The notes below the pieces were generated by a model. It saw nothing but the letters and a program-made list of their open reading frames with translations, made no database searches and had not been told where the DNA came from. A DNA stretch of 64,000 nt from Macrolepiota albuminosa (taxonomy: Eukaryota; Basidiomycota; Agaricomycetes; Agaricales; Agaricaceae), in the NCBI GenBank assembly GCA_027475525.1, contig JAMWFC010000051.1, positions 186,001 through 250,000 of the forward strand, in the 5' to 3' direction. The position numbers and the translations under genes were made by a program. Of this stretch, positions 23,721 through 35,314 are shown piece after piece (within the stretch, counting starts at the first letter, position 1; each line of letters opens with the position of its first letter).

Positions 23721-24212
23721 ACCACAAAAAAAAAGAGGTTAAGCGGGATATATATAAATATAGATATATGTACAAACTTCGTAGAAAAATTCGAATAGAA
23801 AAAGAAAAGAGAAAGTAAAGTAAGAGAAAAGGAAAAGTACAACAACAACAACAACAACGACAACTACAAAAAGAGGGGGGGGATACTAAAGTACTCGAGG
23901 AGGAGGAGCGGGTAGGTGGGTGGGGTGGGAGGTAAGTAGAGTGTAGATTACAAATGGATTCTAGACAACAATGAGAGAGAGAAAAGGTGGGGGGGTGGAG
24001 AGGGGTAACAAGACGCACACACACACAAAAGATCATAAAAGAGAGACAGAGACAGAAGCGCAAGAAGTTTGGGAAAAAAAATGGAAAAAAAAGAGGCCGA
24101 TTAGGAAAAAACCCGAACATCATTCGTCGTCGTCGTCCGCCACCCCCACCCCACGCACACCCGCACACCCCCACCTCCCCAATCCCACCCCACCCGCACA
24201 CACACACTCACC

Positions 24213-27200
24213 CTACCCACCCGCCCCAGCACCAGCACCCGCCCCCGTCCTCCGCCTCCTCGCGGGCCTCTTCATCGGCGGCTGCACATCCCCCACGCCC
24301 GTCGGCGACGCAGTATCGCTCCCCTGCTTCCTCTTCAACGACGCGCTCGCCAGCGCGGGCGTGTTCGTCCCTGTCCCCGTCCCCTGCCCTCCCTGTCCCT
24401 GCCCTTGTCCTTGTCCTTGTCCTCCCTGCCCTCCTTGTCCTCCTTGACCTGGACCTTGGCCGGGTCCTGGGCCTTGTCCTCCTGGGCCTGGGCCGGGTCC
24501 TTGACCTGGACCCGGACCCGGACCCATAGCCCCGCCTACGCCAACGCTAGACCCAACGCTCGCAGCCGCACTCGTACCAGGCGACGCAGACGCAGTCCCC
24601 GCCATCGTCATCGTCATCGTCGACGACGACGAACCACTCGCCGAAGTCAGCGTAGTCACCGCAGTACCAGCCGTAGCACTAGTCGCCACAGACCCAGACG
24701 ACGACGACGACGACGAAGAAGAAGAAACGGACGACCCGCCGGGGGTTTGCTGTTGCTGTTGCTGTTGTTGGGTAAGAGGAATGGATTTATGTTGTTTTTG
24801 GGGAGAGCTGTGTGCGGAGTGGGATTGGGGTGCGTTTTTGGGCGACGCCGTTGCGCCTGTTGGCGTCGTTGCGTGTGCGTGCGGATGCGGATGCTGATGC
24901 TGGTGCGGATGCTGATGCGGGTGCGGATGCAAGTGTGCGTAATGGGCATGCGGGTGCGGGTGTAAATGCGAGAGCGAGCCAGGGGGGTTAGTGACGGACG
25001 GCGGGGCGCTCGAATACAGCGTCGTCGCGGGCGAATACTGGAACGTCGTCGTCCCCTGCGCGGTCCCAAACGGGTTCATAGTAGGCCCGTTGCCCATATT
25101 ATTACTACTACTCATCATCATCATCGACTGCGGCGCCGGCGCCGGCGGGTGCCCCGCGGCGCCAAACGGCTGTATCTCGCGGAGCTGCACCGCGAATTTA
25201 TTAAGCGCCTCTACACGTGTGTTTCAGCACAGCATGGGAACCGCCCCCGCACGACGCGACTCACCGATGGGCCCGATGTCCTGTTCTCTAGAAAACGAAA
25301 TGAGGTCTTTCATCGCCGACACGCTCTCTGCGAGCTCGAGACACCTCATCGTAGCCTGCGGGATGCCAAACGCGTTGACCGGCTCGCCGGGTATAGACCC
25401 CATCTCGATCGTCACGCGGGGCTCTTCCCACCTCTTATCGTCGTCCTCCAACTGCTGCTGCTGCGGCTGCTGGCGCACCAGCGACCCAGGCGAGCCGCCC
25501 GGGTTGCGCGTGCCCTGTATCGAGTCGAGCGAGACGTACTTGTCATGCATGTTTGCGTCAAACTGGAACTCTTCAAACTTGAGCGCGACGTTGGACACGG
25601 GCTGGTTCGCGCCCTGTGCGCCGCCCGCCGCGGCCGCAGACGACGGGGACGGAGGGGACGGGGCGTGCCCCGGCGGCAGGGCGGTCACGACAATGTGCGC
25701 GGTGAGGGGCCCGCGGAGGGTGACGGTGTACCCGTTGTTGTATTTGTACGTCCATATGGCGTTGATGCATTCGATCATGGAGTGTCCTGGGCGGTAGATG
25801 CGTTCGCGGGCGCCGTCGAGGGAGAGGGTCATTGATTTTACGCCGGATTGGGTGGTCACGAGGAAGAAGCGGGGGAGGATGGGGACTCCGATTTCTAAGA
25901 GGTGGTTTAGTTGGAGTGCGAAAAAAAGAAAAGAGCTGACCGAATGGTTTTGCCTCGTTGCGCTGATTGTCTTTCCACAGAGTGAATTTCATGATGGCAT
26001 TTGGGGTGAAATATTCTTTGATGAGGTCTTTCCACCAGGAAAGCTGGAGTTTTTGCTGGATGGACATGAGAGGCGAAAAAGGAGGGAAAGAAAGGACACG
26101 TACATTCTTTTCGGCAGCTAGGACAGAGCTGAACTGGAGTAGACGAATGAGGCCTTGTCCTGGAGCAAACATGCTAGAAATGTGATTTAGAAAACATGAA
26201 AATAAACAGAGTGGCGACTGACGGAGGCTGGCGGGGGATTACGGCGGAATTCAACGGAGGGGTATCAGAGGAGGCAGGCTGGGGTCTGGGTGGAGGGGGC
26301 TGGGAGGCCGTGGGTGGAGGAGCGGGGCGGAGGGGTGGGTGGACGGAGCGTGGAGTGCCAATGGGGAGGAGAGCTTGCTGGGAGGATGGACGCTGTGGCT
26401 GTGACTGGGGACGCTCAAAGTGGGGGGAGTGGAGGGGCGGGGCGGGACCGGGGGTGTGGCGGGAAGAGGGACGTGGGGGGGGCATGTCAAAGGCGGGAAA
26501 TGCGGGCGGCGGTGGGTTCATCTGCTCGTACTGCTGTGCGGGCGTGAGCTGGAAGGTCGACCGTGGCGGGGGTGGCTGGGGGACGTCGATTGGCGGCGGC
26601 GAGAACTGCGGATTTGGGGCGGGCATCGTGTGGGCATTTGGGGCGGTCATCGTGTGGGGATTCGGGGCGGTCATCGTGCGGGACCAGCTCATCATCGCCA
26701 TCTGGTCTTCGGCGCGTGGGCCGGGGGGGCCGGGCGGGCGCGGCGACGGGTTCGGGTTCTGTGGCGGGTGCTGTACGGCGTTTTGGAACGGCGGGCCGAG
26801 CGGCGGCGGCGGCATGGACGGCGGGTGGGACAGACTGTTCATGAGCTGCGTCGGCCCCGCCCGGTTCGCTGCTGCCTGGCGCGGGTCCTGGCTTTGCATC
26901 CTCAGCTGCGCCATTGCCTGTGGCATCTGCCGCATCTGTCCTGCCATCCCCATCCCTCCTGTGCCCCCCGCGTTCATCTGCGGCTGCGACGGCACCCGCC
27001 GCACCACGATGTTGCCATTCACGTTGTGCATCGGCACCATGTGTCCTCCTCCACCACCGCCCCCGCCCCCGCCCCCGCCTGCCCCGGCAGACCCCGCCAT
27101 ACCAGGCCCCGCGGGCTGCCCAGGCCGCATCTGCACCCCTCGCGGCTGCTGCCCCGTCTGCATGGGCATCGGGTAGCGTTGTTGCCCCGGCATCGTCCCC

Positions 27201-27304
27201 GCCGCAAGACCGAGATGGCCGGGGGGCATGGGCTGCTGAGCTGGCTGCTGCATAAACGGACTCACCATGCCTGCAGGCACTCCTGGCCGGACGTTCCCGT
27301 TCAT
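24213..27304 (-). CDS. LIM-domain-binding (LDB1/PtaB-like) transcription co-regulator
   Basis: Starts at 27304 'MNGNVRPGVPAGMVSPFMQQ'. The first roughly 360 residues are Pro/Gln/Gly-rich with a poly-Gly run. The conserved LIM-bind domain is then spread over short exons: 'MFAPGQGLIRLLQFSSVLAA', 'KLQLSWWKDLIKEYFTPNAI', 'MKFTLWKDNQRNEAKPF', and 'FFLVTTQSGVKSMTLSLDGA' onward to 'EPRVTIEMGSIPGEPVNAFG'. The C-terminal roughly 325 residues carry His-Pro repeats, poly-Gln, poly-Ser and GPGPGQ repeats, then a basic 'KRPARRRR' likely nuclear signal, ending at 24213. Ldb proteins dimerise and bridge DNA-bound factors; fungal members (PtaB, Adn-type) act with LisH proteins in adhesion and morphogenesis. 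Divergent from IMP3. Confidence 0.85.
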
Positions 27305-27413
27305 TAGCCAACCCACGAAACGACGCCGACGACGACGACGACTTAAGAAAGTCTGACACGTGGCCCGGCTAATAAAAAAAAAACTTTGTACTTGCTTCCC
27401 ACTTGCTTGTCCC
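27305..27413. promoter_or_regulatory. Very short divergent promoter, LDB-like / IMP3
   Basis: 109 bp between the two ATGs, including a (gac)n-like run at 27325-27342 and an A9 tract at 27373-27382. Both transcripts must initiate from here or overlap. Confidence 0.6.
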
Positions 27414-28319
27414 ATGGTCCGCTCACTCAAGTACCACGAGAAAAAGCTCCTCAAGCACGTCGATTTTATCAACGTGTGTGTGTGTGTTTTTCTGTTTCGG
27501 TGCACTTTTATAACACTTTTTGTGAAAGTGGAAACACGATGCTGGGCTCCGCGAGTCCAAGATCATGCGTAGATACCACATCCAAGACCGCGAAGACTAC
27601 AACAAGTGCGTACACCACTCGGCGGTGACTTCACCTCACCTCCACGATAACAGGTACAACAGGCTCTGCGGCACCCTGCGCTCATTCGTCCACCGCGTCT
27701 CGCTCCTCCCGCCAAACGACCCCTTTCGCCCACGCATGGAACACCAGATCCTCGCCAAGCTCTACGACGTCGGCGTCCTCAACGCTTCTGCCAAGCTCAG
27801 CGATGTAGAAAACAAACTCACGGTCGCGGCGTTTTGTCGTCGCAGACTCGCTGTTGTGATGTGTATGTCCAAGATGGCTGAAACCGTCAGCGCCGTGCGT
27901 GTCCCCCCCCTCCTCCTCTCGTTTGTCGTGTGTCGTGTGTCGTTGACGACGCTGTAAGTAGGCTGTGAAATTCATCGAGCAGGGACACGTACGCGTCGGC
28001 CCGGATACTATCACCGACCCTGCGTATCTCGTAACAAGGTGCGCGTGTCCTCCTTTGTCTTCCACTTCCATCCCAACGTCTTAACGCACCCTTTCTTTTC
28101 TTTCTTTCCCCCCCACCCCACAAAGGCATATGCAGGACTTTGTGACATGGGTAGACACGTCCAAGCTTAAGCGCACCATCATGGCGTACAACGACGAGGT
28201 ACGTCCCCTCTCCCTGTCCCTACTACGCTATTCTCTCTCAACTGTTGATCACACCCTCACCCTCACCCTCACCCTCATCCTCATGCGGGTTTTAGCTTGA
28301 TGATTTCGATCTGTTGTGA
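27414..28319 (+). CDS. IMP3: U3 small nucleolar ribonucleoprotein IMP3
   Basis: Nucleolar S4-domain protein that helps pair U3 snoRNA with pre-rRNA in early 40S assembly. Spliced reading: '[20 protein letters not shown]', '[20 protein letters not shown]', '[20 protein letters not shown]', '[20 protein letters not shown]', '[15 protein letters not shown]', '[20 protein letters not shown]', '[20 protein letters not shown]', 'ELDDFDLL'. These cover the family end to end (about 180 residues). Five introns; intron 1 starts with a (GT)n run. The final 24-nt exon (28296-28319) is repeated intact at 28373-28396 by a 77-bp tandem duplication, so the first stop is taken as the end. Confidence 0.95.
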
Positions 28320-28440
28320 GCCACGAGCCACGAGCCACGAGCCACGATGTGGGGTGGTTATGTGGGTTTTAGCTTGATGATTTCGATCTGTTGTGAGCCA
28401 CGAGCCACGAGCCACGAGCCACGATGTGGGGTGGTTATGT
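28287..28440. repeat. 77-bp perfect tandem duplication (1)
   Basis: Second copy begins at 28364; period 77. It duplicates the last intron acceptor, final exon and 3' flank of IMP3. Confidence 0.9.
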
Positions 28441-28956
28441 CGATTACATTACGCCTGTTGGTGGGGTCGATGCGCGAGGATGTGGTTGTGGTTGTGGTTG
28501 TGGTTATACTAATGGGTGGTCTGGTTTGGGCTTCTTGTGTTGGGCACCTCGCGTTGGATGAAGAGAGGGTGGGTATGATCATGATCGAGCTCAAAAATTG
28601 TGCGCGTCATGAGAGTGGAGTGTGGTTGTACGTGTACGTGTACGTGTGTATGGGTGATTACTTGGACTTGGGGTCAACCGGGATCAACGAGGGTGGGTGG
28701 GTGGTGGTACCCCCCCTGCTCATGAGTTTTGAATTTTGTTGGAAATTGAAATCTCTTGTTTTAAATGTTTTTAAATTTCACTGGGTGCAGAGAATGATAT
28801 TCTTTTGCAAAATAATAGCAATGTAAAAACACAGTAAAAATAACTTGACCCTAACTATGGAAAAAATATCTTAACTGAACCTTGGAAGTATAAGTATAAG
28901 AGAATCAATTGCTGTAAGAGGCTTGCTTTGGTTCTTAGGGCTCAAGAACGACCAAT

Positions 28957-29178
28957 CACTGCTGGTGCCAGGACCTGTTTCCATCAGAACAAGTGACAAA
29001 GAAGTGTGTTATGGTTATCCCTTTCCAATATATGCATTTCCAAGGGAAAAAAAAAAGGTTTGAGACAATGGAAAAATGCCTTTTTCTCTAAGGCAAAAAG
29101 TTGCCAAAGAAATAGCATGTCCCATTTCCATTTCTTTGTCACTTTTTCTGGTGGAAACAGGTTTTGACACCAGCAGTG
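28957..29178. mobile_element. 222-bp MITE
   Basis: Termini 'cactgctggtgccaggacct' and inverse 'tgacaccagcagtg', about 27 bp each with few mismatches. Same family as 22404-22573. Confidence 0.75.
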
Positions 29179-29183
29179 AGACA

Positions 29184-29612
29184 GGCCCTAAGAAGCTCCC
29201 AAGAAACCTTGTCTAGAAGTTTCCTACATCTCGGCCTCAAATCTGCAATTTTTGGGGCCTCAAATCCACAATAACAGACAACATATGCAAAAACATATGT
29301 CTTAAAAAGGAAATTCTCTTTTTTTCTTTTTTTGGTGCTATCACACATGTAAGAAGTCGATATGTAAATTTATGTTGAGAACCTGTCATACACCTCAATT
29401 CAGAGACTCAGATTGCCTTGAATGCTCAGAATTTTGTTTTCAAAATCTCAAAAATTTCATCTGGCTGAGCCTCAAATCCGCAACATTACATATGGACAAA
29501 GTTTGCATGATCAGAGGCTTCAAATCTGCAAAGTCAGGACTTAGATTTGGTCAAAATTTCTCCTCAAATCTGCTATTTCACAGACAAGGTTTCTCAGAAG
29601 CTTTCCAGGGCC
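29184..29612. mobile_element. 429-bp hAT-like MITE, copy 1
   Basis: Termini 'ggccctaagaagctcccaag' and inverse 'cagaagctttccagggcc'. Flanking 8-mers gtgagaca / ttgagacc are a decayed duplication. It contains repeated 'cctcaaatctgca' motifs. An inverted second copy is split by the retrotransposon nest (30191-51133). Confidence 0.65.
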
Positions 29613-30941
29613 TTGAGACCAAGTGCTATCGAATATTTGGTTACAATATTTTTTTCTATGGTTGTGATAGAAATATTCAAATAAAATTTTGAGATCAATT
29701 GGATTGTTTTTACTGTGTTTTTACATTGTTTTGCCAAAGAATATCATTCCCTGCACCCAGTGTGAGACTTGAGCTTGACTTTTGATTATGCAAAGGTAAT
29801 GATAGGCAGAGGAGATTTTTTTTCTATCTTGATCGTTGCCCTGGGCTGCACTGGACTGGGACACTGGAAGTGCTTCTTATGTTCAATGTGCATGCGAGCT
29901 GTTCATGGGTCATGAACCCCTGAGATTTTAGTATTGTTTATCAGAGTAGTTGGGGAATAGTCATGATCAATGGATGAACATTTTTTTTTTCAAAAAAAAA
30001 AATAACGAGTTTAGATGTGATCAAGCAATGTGCATGCGAGAGAATATGATTGCGTGCATGGGTACTTGACTTTTTTTTGAAACCTCGGGATGGTTGAAGT
30101 CAGGTGTGATCATGCGATACGTGTGGGAGAGAATATGATTAATTACATGCATGGGCGATTAGGTTTTTTTTGCTGGCTAACCCAGTGTGAGGCCCCAGGA
30201 AGCTCACAAGAAACCTTGTCCACAAAATAGCAGATTTGAGGGGAAATTTTAACCAAATCTAAGTCCCAACTTTGCGGATTTGAGATCATGCAAGCTTTGT
30301 CCATAATATTGCGGATTTGAGGCTCAGCCAGATGAAACTTTTAAGATTTTGACAAGCATTCAAGGCAATCTAAGTCCTTTAATTGAGGTGTATGACAGGT
30401 TCTCAATGTAAAATTTACGTATGAACTTACATGTGTGAGAGCACAAAAAATTGCATCGTTGATGACGCCCAAAGTTTGGTCAGTAACAAATATAACTATA
30501 GTGTTACCGTACCAAAAGCTTGCGTTGGGCGCGCTAAGAGTAATGTGGGGAGTCCCGGGCAGGTCCCAGAGAACATGTCTGTTAAAATGGGGAAAAGTTG
30601 GTAAGGGAGTTGGCAAGCGTAAAGCGCTAGGGTAAAGCGCCTAGGGAAGAAGTGGTAAGTGAACATGGCAAAGATAAGCGGCAAGAGCACGATAAGCTTA
30701 GCGAAGTCTAAGCGTTGATAATCCCTGCCGTAGTTGCAAGGCATGAGTGTATCGAGTGTTGGCGAGCGTCTGCAACTGCCGATGAGTTTTGACGTTGCCG
30801 ACCGTAAATGAGCTCTTGAGCGTAAGGGAGACTGAAGAAAGGGGAGCAGGAAACTCTCGTCTGTTATTCGATGGCGTATGTACAAGTTGGTAAGTACTTT
30901 TATACTACAATGAGTTCGCCGTCGCCAGTGGCTAATGATGC

Positions 30942-32088
30942 TGATGACGCCAACTGTGGTTGGGTGCGCTGGACGTATACGCAGTACAACGCCGTCTCCA
31001 GCGCTTGGCATACGTAGTTGTGAGGAGTCCTGACAGGGTCCCGGTGTGCTCGAGTGGAGGTAGTAAAACGATGCGCTAGATTGTAGCGCTTCGGAGGCTA
31101 CCTGGCAGACGGTAAGCGTCGTGGTTTAGGCGAAGATATTGGAGAAAAGACGAGTAGCGCAGCGTATTGTGCCCGTAAGTGGCACCGTAAACGATGAAGA
31201 CGAGATAGACGAAGCTAGCGCCCGACTTAGTGACAAAGTCAGAGGAGGCTAGCGTGAGTTGAACGCTAAGTGTAACTGTGAGTTCGAGGGGTTACGATTC
31301 GTTGTTATATACATGAAAAGTAGCTATTTTATATACAGTGCGCTACCGTGTTTGCCAAGATACAAGTCCATCTGCGGCGCTACCTCCTAGCGCCTCTCCT
31401 CGTGGTTTACTCTAACGGCGACCTGTCAACGGCGACCTTGTGCACATGGCTGACGGCGACCAACGGCGTTATGACCCACGGCGACCTGCGGTGACTCTAT
31501 ATTGACTTAGAGTTGTACGAGTCTGCTCACTTTTCTATAACTCCGATTGGCCAGGCTGTTCCGGGGTATGGTCGGAAAATCCTCGACAGACGCCGTGAGC
31601 GCTAATGTCAGCGCTACTCATTGTATTAGTTCCTGTCAGGTCCAGATGTCGGATTTAAGTATATCCGGTGCCGCCGTCATTGATCCCTTTAGACTTCTGA
31701 TTGAAGTGCCTCGTCTAATGGCAGCGCCTGCTGCTGGCTCCTTCTGGAAGTGATCGGGGTTTAGTTATAGTCCTCTCCTGAAGTGCCTCGTCTAATGGCA
31801 GCGCCTGCTGCTGGCTCCTTCTGGAAGTGATCGGGGTTTAGTTATAGTCCTCTCCCGCCATTGTGTTAGCGCTATACGTTATGAGCCTCCTTCGTCCTTG
31901 GGCTGGGTGAAAGGAGAGTGCTGAAGGCTTGGTAGCTAGGGGTTAGGATAAATTTCTAAATCCTGTAGTAGTTTGCCAGAGCTAGAGCTGCTCTATACTC
32001 CCAACTGGTCGCCAGAGTCCTGCGTACGTCAAGTGTTGGTTGGCCTATAATGTCCCTTGATGCGCTCAGTCCGAGTAGAAGCCTATCA
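30942..32088 (-). repeat. Left (3') LTR of the outer element
   Basis: 1,147 bp: 1,070 bp homologous to the right LTR plus one 77-bp tandem duplication (31702-31855). Ends tgatgacgcc...gcctatca on the plus strand. Confidence 0.9.
31702..31855. repeat. 77-bp perfect tandem duplication (2)
   Basis: Second copy begins at 31779. It is absent from the partner LTR, where the sequence occurs once (about 50216-50291). Confidence 0.92.
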
Positions 32089-32097
32089 TCTCCCCCC
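32089..32097 (-). other. Polypurine tract of the outer element
   Basis: Minus-strand ggggggaga directly abuts the 3' LTR (TGATAGG). The identical tract precedes the inner element's 3' LTR, and the adjoining roughly 25 bp are also shared. Confidence 0.85.
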
Positions 32098-32234
32098 AAC
32101 TGAAAAATTGACTGTCCTCAGTCAAACGCTGTCATTAATTTGACTGCGCTACGGTCCGTAGAATGCCGCCGGCGCCTTATAAAAATCGTTTTCAGCACTT
32201 CACCTTCTCGTGTTTTCCTTCCCATCTTTCCAAC

Positions 32235-32492
32235 ATGTCCACTCCTTTCGATGCCTCTGCTCTTCGCAATTTCCTGGCTAAAGCCTCTTATTTATTCGAT
32301 CGCGCTAAGTCTGTCGGTCCCGCCGATGCGCCACAAACCGTCCCTGGCATTATGCAACTATATCGGCGCTGGCTCGTGGTCCGCGGCTCTGACAGTTTCT
32401 GGGCGTGGGGCGTCGAGGTTCGTGAATGGTGCATGGCTCGGTACCGTGAATATGAGGGTGCTGATTGGTTGCTACCGTTTGCGGACTTGTTC
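32235..32492 (+). pseudogene. Exon 1 of the antisense accessory gene (outer element)
   Basis: Runs opposite to gag-pol. ATG at 32235 reads 'MSTPFDASALRNFLAKASYL' and later 'VPGIMQLYRRWLVVRGSD', 'VEVREWCMARYREYEGADWL'-'LPFADLF', with a gtaagt donor at 32493. It is clearly homologous to exon 1 of the inner element's antisense gene, where 'EIEVREWCRARYVDNLGAEW' sits at the same place. The remaining exons were lost in the deletion that also removed the integrase. Confidence 0.8.
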
Positions 32493-34535
32493 GTAAGTTT
32501 TTAGGTTTGATTTTAGGTTCGTGGCGCTAAGGTTCAGCGCCCATACTAGGCTCCTTCTCTATCATTGGCGCTAATTTGAGGCCACCAAAAACGTTCCAAT
32601 AAATTCGCCCGCGTAGCGTAGAGTCCTCGATGTCCCAAGTCATCATGCATAGCGCGCAAGATCCTGACGCGGCCCTCTGGCTTGATTACTAATTTGTGAG
32701 CGCCAGACCTATTTCGTCGCCAAAGCCGATTTTCAACCATAAAGAAAGTCGTTGCATATCGAATGAAGGTGGCGTATTCCGTGTCCGTAAGGTCTGATGG
32801 TCGGCGCAAATCCTGTAACCATTTCCTAACCTGATCAACTCGTTGGTCTTCTGACTTAGCCTTGGCGCTATGAGGTACCGCTGAATATGGAAGGTTGCAA
32901 CTATCTTCCCACAAGGGTCTTGGTTCCTCGACTATCTTTAGGTCGTTATATGGCTTAGCAACGTTATAGATACTGGCCGTGTAAAAGGTCGATGGAGCTT
33001 GATACGGTTTAGGTTGATATGGGATGATAGGGTGTAGCCAAGTCGAGACAGGTTGGTCTTTGCGAAGGGCCGAAATAGGCAATTGAATAATATGTATGAA
33101 ACCGTGCAATCGGTCAATCCAATCGTCAAATACGTCCTTATTGCTTTTGTCTAGCGTTTCGTCCTCCAGCTGCCTAGGTCGCCTAGATAGTCCATCAGGT
33201 CTGTGAAACGCACTCTTAACATGCACGAGCTCGAAGTGGAACATTAGTATCGCTACTACCCAGCGATTCATGCTAGCCGAGGGTTGAATGTCTGGGTTCT
33301 GAAGCATCCCTTTGATGTAGCGTGCGTCAACTTCGACGATCAGGTTTCGAACCCCAATAAGATACATGCGTAGCGCCTGAAACGCTCGAAACAATCCGTA
33401 TAATTCCAGTTTGGGCTGACTATAGCGCGACTCTCTGTCGTTAAGGGTAATTGATCCGAAGCGATTGTAGCGTCTGATTTTTCGATTCGCGCTATCACAT
33501 TGACATAAAAAGAAGCCGACCGCGATGTAAGAGGTGTCGACGGCAAGTATAACTGGATCGGATGTAGTATAATCGATGGGTACCAATGGCTTCGCTTCCT
33601 GCAGCGCCTTCACTAAGTCTTTTTGGGCGTTAATTTGGTCGGGTCCGAATTCGAAGGGGACCCCTGAACGAGTTAAGCGATTTAGCGCGTGCGCTCGATG
33701 TGAAAAATGGTGTATGAACATGCGCAGCACGCCTACCGTGCCTAGAAACGCGCGAACTTCCGAGAGGTTATGGCAGATCCCCCACTTCTCCAGAAGCGCT
33801 AATCGGCTCTCCTCAGGGATCCTGCCTTCTGGCGTGCAAACGTGCCCCAAAATTTTAAATTGTGGTGCGCAAAGAACCAACTTGTGTCCTGAGAACGTTC
33901 CACCACAATATTTCATGCGCTGAAGCACCCGGTTGACCAATTGGAAGAAGTCCCATAGCGCCATGCAGATATTAGGATTTTCCGGGTGCACTTCGGGCTT
34001 GCCATCTACAAGGCGCCAATCTTTTGGGCCCTTAACGCCAACATCGTCGATAAAACTAAGCACATGGTGGGGTATTTCGGGTTGTAGAATAAACGTAATG
34101 TCATCGTGGAATATGGGTACCGAATTCATCCACCCCATGGGAAGTGTAACCAGTCGTAGCGCTCTGAATGGCGTTTGAAATGTCGTTAAGTCGCGAGAGG
34201 AAGGGTGAATCAAGCGCTCGTTATAGCCAACGTACAGATCCAGGGTAGCGCCACATATTCTTCCCGCGAACAATTCAGCGACGTGATCGGGGAAGGGCGG
34301 TACCCCTGAATGACAAATCGTGACTTTGTTCAGCGGCTCCAGACTGTGAACTATACGTAGCTTGCCATTTTTCTTCAGTACACAAAACCATCGCAACCGG
34401 TATGCCGAATTGGAAGGCTCGTAAACTCCCGCCGCTATTTTGGAACGAATAATTTGGCAAACCTCCGCTTCAATACCCGGCGGTATCGGTCGGTTATGCT
34501 CGGTCCAAGGTACATGAGGTATTGTTGGTATAACC

Positions 34536-34689
34536 ACTGGTGGAAAGAAGTCAGTTCTCAGTTTACCGCGTTCGGAATCCTCCCAAGCAAATGCTTTGTT
34601 TTGTTTTTAACTACTGGTGGAAAGAAGTCAGTTCTCAGTTTACCGCGTTCGGAATCCTCCCAAGCAAATGCTTTGTTTTGTTTTCGCAT
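34536..34689. repeat. 77-bp perfect tandem duplication (3)
   Basis: Second copy begins at 34613. It breaks the outer pol frame at 'TDFFPPVV|IPTIPHVPW'. Confidence 0.92.
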
Positions 34690-35080
34690 AATGTCGGTCA
34701 ATACATCTAGTTCCGCCGTTGATAGAAAGCCTGTATCGTGGGCGCTAAGGAATAGCGCCCGTCGTTCTTCCGTAAATCGTCCGGTAGGCTCGAAGAGTGG
34801 CGGGTTCGGATTAAGCTTGGGAAGGGTCGCTAACGGGTCTCCAATGATTTTTCTCTCGATGCGAAATTCTTCGGGTACGCCACTTGCTACCGGTTTCGTT
34901 TTAAGCGCTACTGGCTTGTATTTCTTTTTAACCTGAACCCCTTTGCGCTTAGGGGTACTGTTGTTAGCAAACGTATTATAAATGGAACTCTGGTTTCTAG
35001 CGAAACCGGATATCAAAGGTTCTTTAGAATCAGGGGAAGAAACGAAATAAGTGTCTGTCGAAAGATTTTCAGTAATATCG

Positions 35081-35234
35081 GATGCAGTGAGGTATAAGTA
35101 GGATAAAGCTTTGCTAGTAAGCAACGTAGAAGTGTTCAAGATTTCAGGGGCTAAAGGGATGCAGTGAGGTATAAGTAGGATAAAGCTTTGCTAGTAAGCA
35201 ACGTAGAAGTGTTCAAGATTTCAGGGGCTAAAGG
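35081..35234. repeat. 77-bp perfect tandem duplication (4)
   Basis: Second copy begins at 35158. It repeats 'LNTSTLLTSKALSYLYLTAS' in the outer pol. Confidence 0.92.
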
Positions 35235-35314
35235 GGTATATGATATAAAGGTTACTTGCCCAGTCCGATGATTATAGTCCAAAATAAGCGCTTCATCTCC
35301 ATGATCCTCATCAC

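Larger units (their letters stand above)
22152..24212. other. Repeat-rich intergenic region
   Basis: Holds a MITE (22404-22573), a related half-copy near 22935-22975, a long perfect palindrome (23159-23211), an A/G-rich tract (23470-23570), a (CACT/CA)n microsatellite (23630-23720) and strand-skewed purine tracts (23960-24110). Open frames here are by-products of simple sequence. Confidence 0.7.
28779..29762. mobile_element. 984-bp non-autonomous element with roughly 58-bp terminal inverted repeats
   Basis: Left terminus 'cactgggtgcagagaatgat' ... 'aaacacagtaaaaa' and right terminus its inverse ('tttttactgtgtttt' ... 'cctgcacccagtg'). No coding capacity. Two smaller elements (28957-29178 and 29184-29612) sit back to back inside it. 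Confidence 0.75.

Noticed and set aside
23683..24207. Minus-strand 174-codon Cys/Phe-rich frame
   Set aside because: It consists of translated (CA)n, purine and poly-pyrimidine simple sequence; no protein-like complexity.
24465..24530. G/C-rich repeat array as a CRISPR or VNTR array
   Set aside because: It is the GPGPGQ-coding repeat of the LDB-like C-terminus; no spacers, eukaryotic context.
26196..27307. Long plus-strand frames opposite the LDB-like gene
   Set aside because: They are shadows of the Pro/Gly/Gln-rich minus-strand coding sequence, with no start context, introns or recognisable domains.
28840..30450. Region around 29-30 kb as a protein gene (several 60-170-codon frames)
   Set aside because: All frames fall in terminal-inverted-repeat elements with AT-rich, repeated non-coding content.
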